A program made the position numbers and the translations under genes. The notes beneath the pieces were generated by a model, which had not been told where the DNA came from, did no database searches, and worked only from the letters and a program-made list of their open reading frames with translations. Source: Rhodoferax sp. (lineage in GTDB: Bacteria; Pseudomonadota; Gammaproteobacteria; Burkholderiales; Burkholderiaceae_C). Taken from it: DNA of 64,000 nt. Below, in pieces: positions 63,023 to 64,000 of this stretch. The stretch's first letter is position 1. Every line of letters starts with the position of its first letter. The stretch covers positions 186,001 through 250,000 of the forward strand of contig NZ_JAUYQD010000005.1 in the NCBI RefSeq assembly GCF_030697375.1, in the 5' to 3' direction.

Positions 63023-64000
63023 TCAGAAGGTGCTGGTCAGCGACACGTACAGTGTGCGTCCTGGCTCGTTGTAGGTGGCCGCACCGGCGCCGCCGCTGGT
63101 TCCATACACGGCGGTGGAGCTGACCGAGACGGCATTGCCGGCGCGGAACTGGCGCTTGTCAAAAATATTGTTGACGCCCGCGCCCAACTTCAGATGCTTG
63201 GACAGGCTGTAGTTGCCGCTCAGGCTGGCAATGGCATACGGTGCCAGCGCGTCGGCCGAGGTGCCGGTGACCGGCTTGCCCTTGTAATCCAGCTTCATCG
63301 CCTCTTGTTTACCGTACAGGGTTACCGAGAACAGCGCCCCCAGCGTGTCGCTGACGCGCCAATCCAGCATCGAGTTGATGGTGTACTCCGGAATGACCGA
63401 GAGGTAGTCGCCCGTCGTCTTGTTCCTGGACTCGATCAGGTAGGTGACATTGGTGACCCAGTCCAGCGCCGTATTGACCGGCACACGCAGGTTGCCCTCT
63501 AGCCCCTGCACCACGGCTTCGGGGATGTTCGTCCACTGGTAGAGGCTCCTGGTGACGGCGGTGGTGGTGGTGATGATGCCGACGGGCGTTGTGCCCGCCT
63601 GTACCTTGTCGCGGTAATCATTGCGGAACCAGGTGACGCCGGCGGCAAACCCGCCGTCCTTGAACTCAATGCCCAGTTCTTTGTTGTCGCTGGTTTCCGC
63701 CTTCAGGTCGGGATTGCCTTGCAGGTAACACCCCGTCGTGCCGTTGGAAACCGCCACACAGCCGTTGCCGGAGCTATAGAGCAGGTAGTTGGGGTTGCTT
63801 TGGTACAGATTGGGCGTCTTGTAGGCGCGGGCAATACCGCCCTTCAGGGTGATCTTCTCCCCCAGCAGGTAGGTCAGGTTGAGCGCGGGGCTCCAGTTTG
63901 CGCCGGACTGGGTATGGTTGTCATACCGGATGCCCGGCGTCAGCAGGAGGTTGGGCGACAGCTCGACGTTGTCTTCCGCAAAAACCGAGACGGTGTGGGC
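63023..64000 (-). CDS. fepA: TonB-dependent catecholate siderophore receptor, FepA-like (5' part beyond window)
   Basis: The last 325 residues of a TonB-dependent receptor; the plug and N-terminus lie past the right edge. The barrel strands match FepA closely: GNPDLKAETSDNKELGIEF, WFRNDYRDKVQAG, VIPEYTINSML and YNEPGRTLYVSL. The protein ends in Phe, as outer-membrane barrels do. FepA takes up ferric enterobactin-type catecholates. It is the first visible gene of an operon running receptor, binding protein, permease, ATPase, DUF2218. Confidence 0.9.
   Translation of the reverse strand, partial: AHTVSVFAEDNVELSPNLLLTPGIRYDNHTQSGANWSPALNLTYLLGEKITLKGGIARAYKTPNLYQSNPNYLLYSSGNGCVAVSNGTTGCYLQGNPDLKAETSDNKELGIEFKDGGFAAGVTWFRNDYRDKVQAGTTPVGIITTTTAVTRSLYQWTNIPEAVVQGLEGNLRVPVNTALDWVTNVTYLIESRNKTTGDYLSVIPEYTINSMLDWRVSDTLGALFSVTLYGKQEAMKLDYKGKPVTGTSADALAPYAIASLSGNYSLSKHLKLGAGVNNIFDKRQFRAGNAVSVSSTAVYGTSGGAGAATYNEPGRTLYVSLTSTF

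Overview
The window (64 kb, GC-rich) looks like a chromosomal segment of a betaproteobacterium, most likely order Burkholderiales and family Comamonadaceae (Rhodoferax/Polaromonas/Acidovorax-like). I infer this from protein flavour, gene content (Ala-rich leader on AmtB, glcEF, LplT, WaaF) and a short interspersed repeat of a type I associate with that family. No rRNA, tRNA or CRISPR array was seen.

Region 1 (1-31.9 kb) is one large type IV pilus locus of the MSHA type. A partial O-antigen-ligase/pilin-glycosylation-type membrane protein runs off the left edge. Then come mshC-D-O-P-Q-like minor pilins and a giant surface/tip protein, followed by a first assembly set (MshI/PilM, PilN, MshJ/PilO, MshK, secretin MshL, ATPase MshM, TPR protein MshN). 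A second assembly set follows at once: another MshM/ExeA-type ATPase, a second secretin lipoprotein, a second TPR protein, one assembly ATPase (MshE, with a c-di-GMP-type N-terminal motif), one platform protein (MshG), a GspL/PilMN-like protein, a PilO-like protein, an MshK/PilP-like exported protein and a small two-helix membrane protein. Next come a RegA/PrrA-type response regulator with its histidine kinase, four prepilins and a large Ig-like lipoprotein. Two of almost everything share a single visible motor and platform; this is the most unusual part of the window.

Region 2 (31.9-57.7 kb) is mostly housekeeping: comM (carrying a perfect 26-bp inverted repeat inside the gene), glnK-amtB behind a sigma-54 promoter and NtrC-like site, an SMP-30 lactonase, glcE-glcF, a glutathione peroxidase, a diguanylate cyclase, an EamA exporter, lplT, alr, a degenerate HD-GYP protein, radA behind a LexA-type box, a wax-ester-synthase-like acyltransferase, ilvE, a CHCC zinc protein, waaF, a potF-like binding protein, a Tat-exported FAD oxidase with a structured leader, an OmpR-type two-component pair and an MFS exporter.

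Region 3 (57.7-59.65 kb) is a scar: a decayed IS91-type transposase, a hypothetical secreted protein and a deletion-ridden second copy of the MFS gene with its upstream repeat.

Region 4 (59.68-64 kb, minus strand) is a catecholate-siderophore uptake operon: FepA-like receptor (cut by the right edge), periplasmic binding protein, permease, ATPase and a DUF2218 protein.

Short repeats recur through the window: at least six copies of a ~45-60 bp element (one inside glcE, one supplying the waaF stop codon, one resembling part of alr) and a tandem 73-bp hairpin repeat after ilvE.
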